From positions 5,237-53,673 of the forward strand of contig JAHWKW010000019.1 in NCBI GenBank assembly GCA_019347675.1: DNA of 48,437 bases, given 5' to 3'. Below, piece by piece: positions 6,928-15,693 of this stretch. Origin of the DNA: Actinomycetota bacterium. GTDB lineage: Bacteria > Actinomycetota > Nitriliruptoria > Nitriliruptorales > JAHWKO01. Numbering within the stretch: position 1 is the first letter of the stretch; every line of letters begins with the position of its first letter. The notes under the pieces were generated by a model. That model did no database searches. It saw nothing but the letters and a program-made list of their open reading frames with translations, and was not told the origin of the DNA. A program made the translations under genes and the position numbers.

Positions 6928-9321
6928 CTACTCGCGGCTGCGGGTCCGGGTGCGGACGCGTCCGCCTTCGTCGCCGCGGTCGCCCCCGCGCCGTCCGCGG
7001 TCACGCTGACGGTCGTCACTGGGGTCACGCTCACGGTCGTCGCCGCGGTCGCGTTCGCCGCCCTCGCCGCTTTGACGTGGGCCTGCTTGCGCCGTGGCCC
7101 CTGCGTCGCGGCGTTCACCGTCGCCGTCCAGGCCCTCGTCGACGAAGTCCAGCGAGTACTTCCCGCCGGGGCGGACCTCCTTGACCTCGACGTACACGGT
7201 GTCGCCGACCGACAGCGCCTCCTCGGCGTGGTCGAGGCGCTTCCCGGCCTTCTGCCCGATCTTGGAGATGTGCAGCAGGCCGTCCACGCCCGGCGTGAGC
7301 GACACGAACGCCCCGAAGTCCACGGTCTTGACGACCGTCCCGCGGTAGCGCTCGCCCTCCTTGGGCACGACCGGGTTCGCGATCGCGTTGACGCGGTCGG
7401 CTGCGGCGTCGGCTTGATCGCGTTGCGCGGCGTAGATGCGGACGATCCCGCGGACACCGTCGTCGTCCACGTCGATGTCGGCGCCGGTCTCCTCGGTGAT
7501 CTCGCGGATGATCTTCCCCTTGGGGCCGATCACCTCGCCGATCTTGTCCATCGGGATGTGGATCGTCATCACCTGCGGGGCGTTGGGCTTCACCTCGGTC
7601 CGTGGCTCGGCGATCGTGGCGACCATCACCTCGAGGATCTCCAGCCGCGCCTCGCGAGCCTGCAGCAGTGCGGACGCCAGGACGTCCGCCGGGATGCCGG
7701 TGAGCTTGGTGTCGAGCTGCAACGCGGTGATGAGGTTTTCCGTGCCGGCGACCTTGAAGTCCATGTCGCCGAAGAAGTCCTCCACCCCTTGGATGTCGGT
7801 CAGCGTGGTGTAGCTGTCGCCCTCCTTGATCAGCCCCATCGCGATCCCGGCGACCGGGGCGTGGATCGGCACCCCGCCGTCCATCAGCGACAGCGTCGAT
7901 GCGCAGACGCTGGCCATCGACGTCGACCCGTTGGAGCTGACCACCTCCGACACCAGCCGCATCGCGTACGGCCAGGCGTCCTCATCGGGGATGACCGGCA
8001 GCAGCGCACGCTCGGCGAGGAGCCCGTGACCGATCTCGCGGCGCTTCGGTGAGCCGATCCGGCCGGCCTCGCCCGTGGAGTACGGCGGCATGTTGTAGTG
8101 GTGGATGTAGCGCTTCTCCTCCTCGGGGGCGAGCGTGTCGAGCCGCTGGGACTCGCGGAGCGCGCCCAGCGCCAGCACGTTGACGACCTGCGTCTCGCCG
8201 CGCTCGAAGATGCTGGACCCGTGGACCTTGTCCAGGACGTTGACCTCGGCGGTCAACGACCGGATGTCGCTCGGCCCGCGGCCGTCCACGCGCGTCTCGG
8301 TCTCGCTGACGAGCCTGCGGACGACCGTCTTCTCCAGGCTCCGGAAAGCCTGCTTGGCCTGCTTGCCCCGCTCATCCTCGTCGAGGTCGGCGGGACCGTT
8401 GTGACGCACGTCGGCGATGACCTCGTCACGCACCGCCGCGACGTAGGCGTTCTTCTCCTTCTTGGTCCCCGGACGGGTGTACGCCTCGCGCAGCCGGTCC
8501 TCGAAGCGGGCGGCGTGGGCCAGAACCTCGTCGCTGTAGTCGACGAAGATCGGGAAGTCCTCGGGCGACGTCTCCCGCGCCCCCACCTCCTCGACGAACG
8601 TCGTTTGCGCCTCGCACAACTGGCGCAGGACGGCCTTGACCTGCTCCAAGCCATCGCCGATCAGTTCTTCGGTCGGCTCCGGCGCCCCCTCTTCGATCAG
8701 CTTCCAGGCGTGCACGGTGGTGTCGGCCTCGACCATCAGGATGGCCACGTCGCCGCGCTCGTCGACGCGTCCGGCGACGACCATCTGGAAGACGATGTCG
8801 GTGTCGAGGTCCTCGAACGTGGGGAACGCCACCCATGTCCCGTTACGGTGCAGGCCGTAGCGCACAGCAGCGACCGGACCGTCGAACGGGATCCCAGCCA
8901 GCAACGTCGACACCGACGACGCGTTGATCGCCACCACGTCGTAGGGGTCGACCTGTCCGGTTTGCAGCACGGTGTTGACGATCTGGATCTCGTTGCGCAG
9001 ACCGTCAGCGAACGTCGGGCGCAGCGGACGGTCGATCAGCCGCGCGGTGAGGATCGCGTTCTCAGACGGACGCCCCTCGCGTTTGAAGAACCCGCCGGGG
9101 ATCTTCCCGGCGGCGTACATGCGCTCCTCGACGTCGACGGTGAGAGGGAAGAAGCCCAGGAACTCCTTGACCGGTCCGGCCGTGCTGGTGGTCAGGACGG
9201 TGGTGTCACCCATGGACGCGACGACCGATCCACCCGCCTGCTGAGCGAGCCTGGCGCCCTCGAAGCGCAGGGTCCTGCCGTCAACGGTGATGGTGTGTTC
9301 GATTGTGCCGAGCTTGCCCAC
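6928..9321 (-). CDS. pnp: Polyribonucleotide nucleotidyltransferase (PNPase)
   Basis: A 797-residue phosphorolytic 3'-5' exoribonuclease and RNA tailing enzyme. It has the first RNase PH core from residue 1, the helical middle region, the second RNase PH core (DGRGPSDIRSL onward), a KH domain with IGPKGKIIREITEETGA and an S1 domain (GERYRGTVVKTVDFGAFVSL). A charged Arg/Asp/Glu/Gly tail of about 70 residues follows S1, longer than usual and probably disordered; it may bind RNA or partners. The start is GTG 9321, 6 bases after AAGGAGG. rpsO lies immediately upstream, as in most bacteria. Confidence 0.97.
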   Translation of the reverse strand: MGKLGTIEHTITVDGRTLRFEGARLAQQAGGSVVASMGDTTVLTTSTAGPVKEFLGFFPLTVDVEERMYAAGKIPGGFFKREGRPSENAILTARLIDRPLRPTFADGLRNEIQIVNTVLQTGQVDPYDVVAINASSVSTLLAGIPFDGPVAAVRYGLHRNGTWVAFPTFEDLDTDIVFQMVVAGRVDERGDVAILMVEADTTVHAWKLIEEGAPEPTEELIGDGLEQVKAVLRQLCEAQTTFVEEVGARETSPEDFPIFVDYSDEVLAHAARFEDRLREAYTRPGTKKEKNAYVAAVRDEVIADVRHNGPADLDEDERGKQAKQAFRSLEKTVVRRLVSETETRVDGRGPSDIRSLTAEVNVLDKVHGSSIFERGETQVVNVLALGALRESQRLDTLAPEEEKRYIHHYNMPPYSTGEAGRIGSPKRREIGHGLLAERALLPVIPDEDAWPYAMRLVSEVVSSNGSTSMASVCASTLSLMDGGVPIHAPVAGIAMGLIKEGDSYTTLTDIQGVEDFFGDMDFKVAGTENLITALQLDTKLTGIPADVLASALLQAREARLEILEVMVATIAEPRTEVKPNAPQVMTIHIPMDKIGEVIGPKGKIIREITEETGADIDVDDDGVRGIVRIYAAQRDQADAAADRVNAIANPVVPKEGERYRGTVVKTVDFGAFVSLTPGVDGLLHISKIGQKAGKRLDHAEEALSVGDTVYVEVKEVRPGGKYSLDFVDEGLDGDGERRDAGATAQAGPRQSGEGGERDRGDDRERDPSDDRQRDRGRRGGDRGDEGGRVRTRTRSRE

Positions 9322-9544
9322 TGGGGGCCTCCTTCCGCGGTCCGCATGGGACCGCTGTCTGCACCGGCCCGGATCCTGTCGGACCGGGAGAGGCCGTCCG
9401 GGTCGCCGGTCTTCAGTGGAGGCGTCTGAGTGTTCGCCGGTGGAGCCCACCTCGGCCCCGACCGCGCTCTCACCCGTCTCCACTGACGACCGACGCGCGT
9501 CGGATACCTCATGGTCAGTCGCGTCTCGTCAGTATGGTTCGTGA

Positions 9545-9567
9545 CGAGGCCCGGTCACCCGGCCTCG
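9545..9567 (-). terminator. Hairpin in the rpsO-pnp spacer
   Basis: Arms CGAGGCC and GGCCTCG (9545-9551 and 9561-9567) with a 9-base loop lie 10 bases after the rpsO stop on the minus strand. No U-tract follows. In Escherichia coli this position carries an attenuator and an RNase III processing site; a similar role here is inference. The rest of the 256-base spacer (9322-9577) holds no gene that I can support; the pnp ribosome binding site AAGGAGG is at its left end. Confidence 0.45.
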
Positions 9568-9577
9568 TTGTCGTTGG

Positions 9578-9850
9578 TCAGCGGCGGAGCCCGAGCTCCG
9601 CGATGAGCGCCCGGTAGCGCTCGATGTCGGTTCCACGCAGGTAGCCGAGCAGGCGTTTGCGCTGGCCGACGAGCATCAGCAGGCCCCGACGGGAGTGGTG
9701 ATCCTTGTGGTGGGCCTTGAGGTGCTCGGTGAGGTGGCTGATCCGCGCCGTGAGCAGCGCGACCTGCACCTCCGGCGACCCGGTGTCACCCTCGTGACGC
9801 GCGAACTTGTCGATGATGGCTTGCCTGTCGTCGCCGAGCGTGACCGCCAC
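9578..9850 (-). CDS. rpsO: 30S ribosomal protein S15
   Basis: A 90-residue primary 16S rRNA-binding protein of the small-subunit platform. The family core [17 protein letters not shown], the [20 protein letters not shown] region and the usual end ([12 protein letters not shown]) are all present. GTG 9850 lies 4 bases after AAGGAGG and gives the family length of about 89-90 residues; the open frame upstream adds a low-complexity stretch. It leads the rpsO-pnp-M16-dapB-PPR cluster. Confidence 0.97.
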   Translation of the reverse strand: MAVTLGDDRQAIIDKFARHEGDTGSPEVQVALLTARISHLTEHLKAHHKDHHSRRGLLMLVGQRKRLLGYLRGTDIERYRALIAELGLRR

Positions 9851-10153
9851 GTCGCCTCCTTGCTGGCCCTGTCCCGCCGCGCCCGGCACCCTGCGAGGCG
9901 CCGCCGGTCGTCCGCGCTCGGCTGCGCGCCGATGCGGGGGAAACCGGACCTGGTCGTCGCACCGCCGGTGGCTCCCCGGATCCGATGGGGTCGGAACCCG
10001 ACGAGCTCATCGTTCAGTTCGACTGTCTCGCTTCGACTGTCTCACTCAACCAGGCGCCCGAACGGGCACGGTGAAGGCGGCTACCGCCGCCTCGTGTCCA
10101 GTGTTCCACAGACCCGCACGACCGGCAACCGCCGGCCCCGCCAGGCCGCGGGG
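9851..10153. other. Intergenic region upstream of rpsO with direct repeats and a hairpin
   Basis: This 303-base spacer between the cell-wall-binding gene and rpsO shows no gene. It holds the direct repeat TTCGACTGTCTC at 10018-10029 and 10032-10043 (GAGACAGTCGAA on the coding strand), and a perfect hairpin GGCGGC-TACC-GCCGCC at 10076-10091, which may end transcription of the upstream gene. The rpsO promoter should be here but I cannot name its boxes with confidence. Confidence 0.5.
10018..10043. repeat. Tandem 12-bp direct repeat upstream of rpsO
   Basis: Two identical copies of TTCGACTGTCTC, 14 bases apart start to start, lie about 170 bases upstream of the rpsO start. Possible operator or promoter-associated element; no regulator is identified. 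Confidence 0.6.
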
Positions 10154-11851
10154 CTACGCCCCGAGCAGGACGTAGGAACGGAAGCTCTCTGCAGCGTGGC
10201 GGTCGGACCAGCGGCCGATCCCCACGTACACGAAGGTGAGGTCCACGGGACTGGCACCGTCGGCCACCAGTAGATGGGACAGGTACCAGCCCGGCTCGCC
10301 CGGCCGCCCTTCGACCGGCGCTCCGATCGGCACGTCGGCGGCGGTGGTCAGCAGCACCGGGGCGTCGAGGTAGGCGGCGAACGGGGCGACCGACAAGGCC
10401 AGCGCCCAGGTCTCCGCGTGGTAGCCGTTCAGACCAACGAACGCCGCCCGCTTGGGCAGGCTGGTCCGCGCCCACAGGTCGCCGTGACGCGCGATCGCCA
10501 CCGACGTCTCCGTCCGGCTCCGGCCGAACACGCGTTCGGGGTTGCGTCCCTGCGCCCGCAGGGCATCCTCCACGGGCCGCTCCAGGGCCGCGGTGCCGCC
10601 GAGCATCAGCGTGCGGCTGATGCCGAGTTCGGCTAGCGCCTGGGCGGTTGCGCCGTGCAGACCGGCCTTCGACGTGAGCAGGATCGGCAGTCCCCGGGTG
10701 CCGGCGGCGGCACCGCCCGTCACGGCGTCGGCCGGGTCGTCGTCGCGGGCCACGAGCGCCACCCCGGCCCGGCCACGGCGCGCCACGACTTCGCGTGCCA
10801 CCGCGACCGCGGTCTCGATCCGGCTCGGTCCGGACAGCCGCCGTGTGTCGGGCCAGCTGGCCCGCAACGCGTCGGCGACCGCGCGGGACACGGCCTGCTC
10901 ACCGCCGAGCACGTACACGGTCCCCGACGGTGGCAGGGCCGACAGCAGGGCGGCCCGGACGTTCAACGGCAAGCTTCCGCCCGCACCGCCGGGCACGAAC
11001 ACCACCGGGCCGTCCTTGCCGGCGAGGGCGGCACCGGCGAGGCAGTCGGCGAAGACGTCATCGCGGCAGACGACGGCGACCCGTGCCCAGCCTGGTCCGC
11101 GCTCCTGCGTGGAGGCGGTCGCCAGGTGCACACCCAGGTCCCGCACGGATCCCGCGCCGTTCCCCAGCTCGCGGCGGGTGACCGACCCCACCTGGCCGCG
11201 GTAGTCACCCGGGAGGTTCCACGCGTGCCCATCGGGGCCGTCGCCGATGCGCGCCCCCACGGTGCACGCGCCGTTGTTGTACAGCCGGCGCAGCGCCTCG
11301 GTGGTGCCGGGCCCGACCCCGCCGGTGTAGACGAAGCCGTTGGACAGCGCCTCGTGGGCGTCGCCGACGTGCGCGAGGCCCAGTGCGTGACCGAGCTCGT
11401 GGATGGTGACCGCGATGCGCTGCTCAGGCGGCATCGTGGCGAACGCCGGGGCGTCGAAGGCGACGTCGGCGGCCACGATCTCCAGGGGTACTCCGCCGCT
11501 GGTGGTCCAACTCAGCCAGGCGGTCCCCGCAGCGCTGCCGGGCAGGTCGGTGAACGACGCGACGAACTGGCCGTCGTTGAGGTCCTTCCCGGTCTTGGTC
11601 GTCAGGTCGCCCACCGCCAGGAGGGACACGCCCGTGGCGGCGTTGATGCGCTGCACGGACTGTGCGAGCTCCTGCAGGAACGTGGGCGGCCCACCCGCCG
11701 GATTGGGGTGCACCACGATCGTCTTGCACGGTCGCCACCCGACGCCACCGGTGATCGAACGCCACTCCGTCCCGGCGTGGGCCGGGACCGCGGTGGACAG
11801 GACAGCGGCGGCGGCAGCCGCCGACAGCAAGGTCGTGAGCACTCGTCGCAT
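10154..11851 (-). CDS. Secreted metzincin-type metalloprotease with cell-wall-binding-2 repeats
   Basis: A 565-residue exported protein. Residues 1-26 form a signal peptide (MRRVLTTLL then an Ala-rich core ending PAHA). Residues about 28-215 form a zinc protease domain with the extended metzincin/matrixin motif HELGHALGLAH (His151, Glu152, His155, His161). From about residue 225 three cell-wall-binding-2 repeats follow, with VAVVCRDDVFADCLAG, VALVARDDDPADAVTG and AAFVGLNGYHAETWAL openings and GGTAAL-type ends, which would hold the enzyme on the wall. The start at 11851 is chosen for the signal peptide; ATG 11887 is an alternative and neither has a strong ribosome binding site. The gene interrupts the usual ribF-rpsO neighbourhood and has a 137-base gap to ribF, so it probably has its own promoter. 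Confidence 0.88.
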   Translation of the reverse strand: MRRVLTTLLSAAAAAAVLSTAVPAHAGTEWRSITGGVGWRPCKTIVVHPNPAGGPPTFLQELAQSVQRINAATGVSLLAVGDLTTKTGKDLNDGQFVASFTDLPGSAAGTAWLSWTTSGGVPLEIVAADVAFDAPAFATMPPEQRIAVTIHELGHALGLAHVGDAHEALSNGFVYTGGVGPGTTEALRRLYNNGACTVGARIGDGPDGHAWNLPGDYRGQVGSVTRRELGNGAGSVRDLGVHLATASTQERGPGWARVAVVCRDDVFADCLAGAALAGKDGPVVFVPGGAGGSLPLNVRAALLSALPPSGTVYVLGGEQAVSRAVADALRASWPDTRRLSGPSRIETAVAVAREVVARRGRAGVALVARDDDPADAVTGGAAAGTRGLPILLTSKAGLHGATAQALAELGISRTLMLGGTAALERPVEDALRAQGRNPERVFGRSRTETSVAIARHGDLWARTSLPKRAAFVGLNGYHAETWALALSVAPFAAYLDAPVLLTTAADVPIGAPVEGRPGEPGWYLSHLLVADGASPVDLTFVYVGIGRWSDRHAAESFRSYVLLGA

Positions 11852-11988
11852 GCGTACGGTGTCGACGCCGAACCTCGGCGTCTCCATGGCCCGTTCGGAC
11901 CAGATCCCGGCGGGTGCAACGGTGCGACGGCGACGACGCCAAGCCACATGGGCACGTGCGGGGCCACGATCGAGCAGTCAGGGTCGGG

Positions 11989-12939
11989 TCAGCCGATCGA
12001 CAGCACGGCACGTGCGTGGCGGATGTCGTCCTCCATGGCAGCGACCAGGTCCTCGACCGTGTCGAACTTCAGCTCGTCGCGCAGACGGTGGGTGAACCCC
12101 ACCGAGACCTGCGCCCCGTACAGGTCACCGTCGAAGTCCAGCAGGTGTGACTCGACGGTGACGGTCTCGCCGCCGAAGGTCGGCCGGGTCCCGACGCTGG
12201 TCACCGCAGGCCAGTGCCCGTCGGGGATCTCCACGTCGCCTGCGTACACCCCGTTCGCGGGGAAGGCCATCCGCTTCGGTACGTCCACGTTGATCGTCGG
12301 GACACCGAGCTGGTGGCCGCGGCGGTCACCGCGGACCACCGTCCCGTCCAGCACGTGGGGTCGGCCCAGCGCCTCCGCGACCCACCGCACGTCGCCGTCG
12401 GCGAGCTTCTGGCGGATCGTCGACGACGAGATCGGGCGGTCGAGGTGGCTGCGGAGCGGCACGGTCTCGACGTCGAAGCCGTGGGCGGTGCCGAGGTCGG
12501 CCAACAGCGAGACGTCCCCGCCGGCGCGGTGACCGAAGCGAAAGTTGCTGCCCACCACCGCCTTGCGCACGTCGAGGACGGCGACCATCACCTGGTCGAC
12601 GAAGGCGGTCGGCTCCAGCTGGGACAACTCCAACGTGAACGGCAGGATCAGCACGCGATCGGCGCCGACCTGCAGCAGCGTCCGCACCCGCCGTTCACGG
12701 GTCATCAGCAGCGGGGGCTGCGATCCCGGGCGGAGCACCTCGCTGGGATGGCGGTCGAACGTCACCGCCACCGCACGCAGGCCGAGTTGCTCGGCGCTGG
12801 CAACTGCGCGGTCGAAGATGGCCTGGTGGCCACGGTGGACGCCGTCGAAGAACCCGATCGTCGCGACCGACGGGGCGCGTTGGACCTCGTCCAGTGCGTG
12901 CCACACCCGCTCGGACGCGGGGGCGGAGGGCGGCGTCAT
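11989..12939 (-). CDS. ribF: Bifunctional riboflavin kinase / FAD synthetase
   Basis: A 316-residue enzyme that phosphorylates riboflavin to FMN and adenylylates FMN to FAD. The N-terminal nucleotidyltransferase domain has GFFDGVHRGH near residue 30 and the ISSSTIR motif. The C-terminal kinase domain has GHQLGVPTINV and GVYAGDV followed by SVGTRPTFGG. ATG 12939 overlaps the truB stop by 4 bases, so translation is probably coupled to truB. Length and order (truB-ribF) are typical. Confidence 0.96.
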   Translation of the reverse strand: MTPPSAPASERVWHALDEVQRAPSVATIGFFDGVHRGHQAIFDRAVASAEQLGLRAVAVTFDRHPSEVLRPGSQPPLLMTRERRVRTLLQVGADRVLILPFTLELSQLEPTAFVDQVMVAVLDVRKAVVGSNFRFGHRAGGDVSLLADLGTAHGFDVETVPLRSHLDRPISSSTIRQKLADGDVRWVAEALGRPHVLDGTVVRGDRRGHQLGVPTINVDVPKRMAFPANGVYAGDVEIPDGHWPAVTSVGTRPTFGGETVTVESHLLDFDGDLYGAQVSVGFTHRLRDELKFDTVEDLVAAMEDDIRHARAVLSIG

Positions 12940-13856
12940 CGGCTCTCCGACCGTTGCAGGTCGGCGGGTTGGACGAACACCGCTTGCGCGCGAGCGTGAC
13001 CGTCGGCGTCGGCGTAGATCGCCACGAGCGTCGGTTCGCCGCCGACGCGGTGCAGCAGCGCGATCGGTCCCGGGATCCCTGTGGGCGGCAAGCCGCGTCC
13101 CGTGGCGACCGCCCGTGCGGTCTCGGCGTCGACCTCGACCGACGGCAGACCCCGCACCGCCTCGGCCATGGTCAGGACCAGCCGATGGAGCTCGCCGTGT
13201 TCGGCGGCTTCCTGGATCTCGGTCAGGGCGTGGGCGTCGTGCACGGTGAACGCACCGTTGGTCAAGCGGCGGAGCCTGGCGAGGCTCGCTCCGCAGCCGA
13301 GTGCGCCGCCGAGGTCGTGTGCGAGAGTGCGGATGTAGGTCCCCGAGGAGCACGTCACCAGCAACGACGCGTGTGCGCGCTCCCCGGGTTCGAACGATTC
13401 CACGACGATGTCGTGGATCGTCACCGTGCGTGGCTCGCGTCGCACGACCTCACCGCGCCGGGCCTTGTCGTACAACCGTTCGCCGCCGACTTTCACCGCC
13501 GACACCATCGGGGGGACCTGCTCGATGTCGCCGACGAACCCGGTCAGCGCCTGGCGGAGACGGCCCTCGGTGACGTCGTCCGCCGACCGTTCCGCCACGA
13601 TCCGCCCGCTGGCGTCCTGCGTGGTGGTCTCCACGCCGAACGCGACCCGCGCGAGGTAGGCCTTGCGGCCCTCTTGCAGGAACCGCACCAGGCGGGTGGC
13701 TCGCCCCAGGCACACCACCAGCACACCGGTGGCGTCGGGGTCGAGGGTGCCGGTGTGCCCCACACGTCGCTGCCGTGTCACCCGGCGCAGCACCCGGACC
13801 ACGTCGGTGGATCCCATCGCCGCGGGCTTGTCGACGACGAGGACACCGTCGCTCAT
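12936..13856 (-). CDS. truB: tRNA pseudouridine(55) synthase
   Basis: A 306-residue enzyme that isomerises U55 in the T-loop of tRNAs. The motif GHTGTLDPDATGVL contains the catalytic Asp39. The N-terminal DKPAAMGSTDVV segment and the C-terminal RNA-binding part are present. The start is ATG 13856 (MSDGVLVVDKP); upstream frame is non-conserved. It overlaps ribF by 4 bases and follows the DHH phosphoesterase gene after 25 bases. Confidence 0.96.
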   Translation of the reverse strand: MSDGVLVVDKPAAMGSTDVVRVLRRVTRQRRVGHTGTLDPDATGVLVVCLGRATRLVRFLQEGRKAYLARVAFGVETTTQDASGRIVAERSADDVTEGRLRQALTGFVGDIEQVPPMVSAVKVGGERLYDKARRGEVVRREPRTVTIHDIVVESFEPGERAHASLLVTCSSGTYIRTLAHDLGGALGCGASLARLRRLTNGAFTVHDAHALTEIQEAAEHGELHRLVLTMAEAVRGLPSVEVDAETARAVATGRGLPPTGIPGPIALLHRVGGEPTLVAIYADADGHARAQAVFVQPADLQRSESR

Positions 13857-13881
13857 GGTGACTGCGCGCGAGCCGCCCACG

Positions 13882-14946
13882 TCATGTCCCGGCGAGTCGC
13901 TCGACGACCGCGTCGATGATCGCATCACGCGGCTCGTCCGCGTGGAAACCGGCCATGAACTGGTGGCCGCCGCCACCGAGGTCGGTGGCCAGCGCGGCGA
14001 CGTCGGTGCGGCCCTTGGCACGGAACGACACCCGCCACCGGCCGTCTGGCTGCTCCTTCATGATCATGGCCACTTCGGCCGAGTCGGCGGTGCGCAGCAC
14101 ATCGATGATGCCCTCGGTCTCCTCCAGCGACATCCCGTACCGCTCGAGGTCCGACTGCTCCACCCAGGAGTACACCAGGCTGGCCTCCGGCACGAACGTG
14201 GTGCGGTCCAGGACCCGGGCCAGGACCTTGAGGTACCCGAACGAGTGCGTCTCGAACATCTGCCGGTTCATCTCGGCGTGGTCGATCCCCTCACCGATCA
14301 GCCGGCTGCCGAGCTCCATCGCCGAGCGATCGGTGCTCTTGTACTGGAAGCGGCCGGTGTCGGTGACCAGGCCGGTGTACAGGCACGCGGCGATGTCGCG
14401 GTCGGGGTGACCGCCGAGTCGACGGATCAGCTCGTCGACGAGGACCGCCGTCGCTGCGGCGCGGGGGGCCACCAGGTTGATGTCCCCGAAACCGGTGTTG
14501 CTCTCGTGGTGGTCGACGACGATCACCGTCCCGGCGTGATCGACGGCGCCGGCCAGCAGGCCCAACCGTTCGGAGCTGCCGGCGTCGAAGGTGACCAGCA
14601 CGTCGGGCGCGTCGGGGAAGTCGCGTGGAGGGACCAGCTGGTCGAGGGCCGGCAGGAACGTGTACTGGGGCGGAACCGTGAACGGGTCGCTCCCCCAGGA
14701 TGCGACCGACTTGACGCCCCACTGTCGCAGGAACAGGTACGTGCCGAGCAACGATCCGATCGCGTCACCGTCGGGGTCGGCGTGACAGGCCAACCCGACC
14801 AGCAGGCCCTCGTTGCGGGCCCGTTCGAGGACGCCGATGGTCGCGTCCCACGCTTCGGCGGGGATCTCGCTGGCCCACCCCGGCGCGTCGCCGTGTCCGC
14901 GCGACGACAGCTGCTGGTCAATCACCGTCGCCGTCACCGCCCTCAT
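13882..14946 (-). CDS. nrnA: DHH/DHHA1 phosphoesterase, NrnA-type oligoribonuclease / pAp phosphatase
   Basis: A 354-residue DHH-family phosphoesterase. Residues about 55-65 hold CHADPDGDAIGS, the central metal motif is VDHHESNTGF, and the C-terminal DHHA1 domain ends in DLGGGGHQFMAGFHA. Family members degrade nanoRNAs and 3'-phosphoadenosine 5'-phosphate. ATG 14946 overlaps rbfA by 29 bases; GTG 14925 (overlap 8 bases) is an equally possible start. The rbfA-nrnA-truB order is standard in actinobacteria. Confidence 0.92.
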   Translation of the reverse strand: MRAVTATVIDQQLSSRGHGDAPGWASEIPAEAWDATIGVLERARNEGLLVGLACHADPDGDAIGSLLGTYLFLRQWGVKSVASWGSDPFTVPPQYTFLPALDQLVPPRDFPDAPDVLVTFDAGSSERLGLLAGAVDHAGTVIVVDHHESNTGFGDINLVAPRAAATAVLVDELIRRLGGHPDRDIAACLYTGLVTDTGRFQYKSTDRSAMELGSRLIGEGIDHAEMNRQMFETHSFGYLKVLARVLDRTTFVPEASLVYSWVEQSDLERYGMSLEETEGIIDVLRTADSAEVAMIMKEQPDGRWRVSFRAKGRTDVAALATDLGGGGHQFMAGFHADEPRDAIIDAVVERLAGT

Positions 14947-15334
14947 CCTGCTCGCCACCGACCCGACGCAGGAGCTCGTCGATGCGCCGGCCTTCGGCGA
15001 CGACCTCGTCCGGCGCGAACTCCAGGATCGGGGTGTTGCGCAGCCGGACCCTCCGCGCCAGCAGACCCTGGACGCGGGGCGCGGCGCTCGCCAGCCCGGC
15101 GGCCGCTTCGTCGGCGTCCGGCAGGCCGGCGCCACTGCCACCACTGGGGTCGCGCGACAGCACGCCCGGCTCGAGCGTCGTGTAGTACACGGTCGCGCGC
15201 TTGTGGTCCTCGGTGAGACGGACGTCGGTCACCGTCACGTAGGACACCCGCGGGTCGGAGATGTCTTCCTCGAGGAGTTCCGCCACGGCCTCCTTCACCC
15301 GCTGCTCCACGCGCGGGTTGCCTCGCTTGGGCAT
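14918..15334 (-). CDS. rbfA: 30S ribosome-binding factor A
   Basis: A 138-residue KH-fold assembly factor acting on the 5' end of 16S rRNA. Recognisable parts are RVEQRVKEAVAELLEEDISD at the N-terminus, VSYVTVTDVRLTEDHKRATV and ILEFAPDEVV. A loop of about 15 residues rich in Gly/Ser/Ala (near residues 63-80) and an acidic tail (GGEQDEGGDGDGD) are additions to the core. ATG 15334 overlaps the upstream stop by one base (TAATG). Confidence 0.94.
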   Translation of the reverse strand: MPKRGNPRVEQRVKEAVAELLEEDISDPRVSYVTVTDVRLTEDHKRATVYYTTLEPGVLSRDPSGGSGAGLPDADEAAAGLASAAPRVQGLLARRVRLRNTPILEFAPDEVVAEGRRIDELLRRVGGEQDEGGDGDGD

Positions 15335-15654
15335 TAGCTGACCTCCCCCACATCGTTGAGGATCGCGGTCACGACCACGCGAGGGTCACGTTCGATCACC
15401 GCGACGATGCGATCGAGGACCCGCTCCGCGCCGGTCTGGGACGACGCGGCCGCTGCCACCCCGACCGCGGCACGCTGCCACAGGTCCTGGAAGCCGACCT
15501 CGGCCACGCTGCATCCAAGTTCACGCTGCAGCGCGGCCTTGAGCTTGTTCATCACGGCGCGCTTGCCCTTGAGCGACCCCACACCGGGGATGTGCAGCTC
15601 GACGCGCGCGACGCCGATGAAGACCGTGCCAGGCTCCGTGCCTGGAAGATCCAT
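15334..15654 (-). CDS. ylxP: YlxP-like DUF503 protein
   Basis: A 106-residue protein of the DUF503 family, usually found between infB and rbfA and implicated in ribosome-related functions; its biochemical role is not settled. The family pattern ELHIPGVGSLKGKRAVMNKL, followed by ELGCSVAEVGFQDLWQRA, is clear. ATG 15654 is chosen; upstream in-frame codons add 11 non-conserved residues. It is 39 bases after infB and overlaps rbfA by one base. Confidence 0.92.
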   Translation of the reverse strand: MDLPGTEPGTVFIGVARVELHIPGVGSLKGKRAVMNKLKAALQRELGCSVAEVGFQDLWQRAAVGVAAAASSQTGAERVLDRIVAVIERDPRVVVTAILNDVGEVS

Positions 15655-15693
15655 GCGACATCCCTCGAGTGGATCAGAACAGGTCAACTCGGG

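Noticed and set aside
5538-7457. M16 protease starting inside pnp (639 residues)
   Set aside because: The added N-terminus is out-of-frame pnp sequence plus the 12-base repeat; GTG 6821 has a good ribosome binding site and gives family length.
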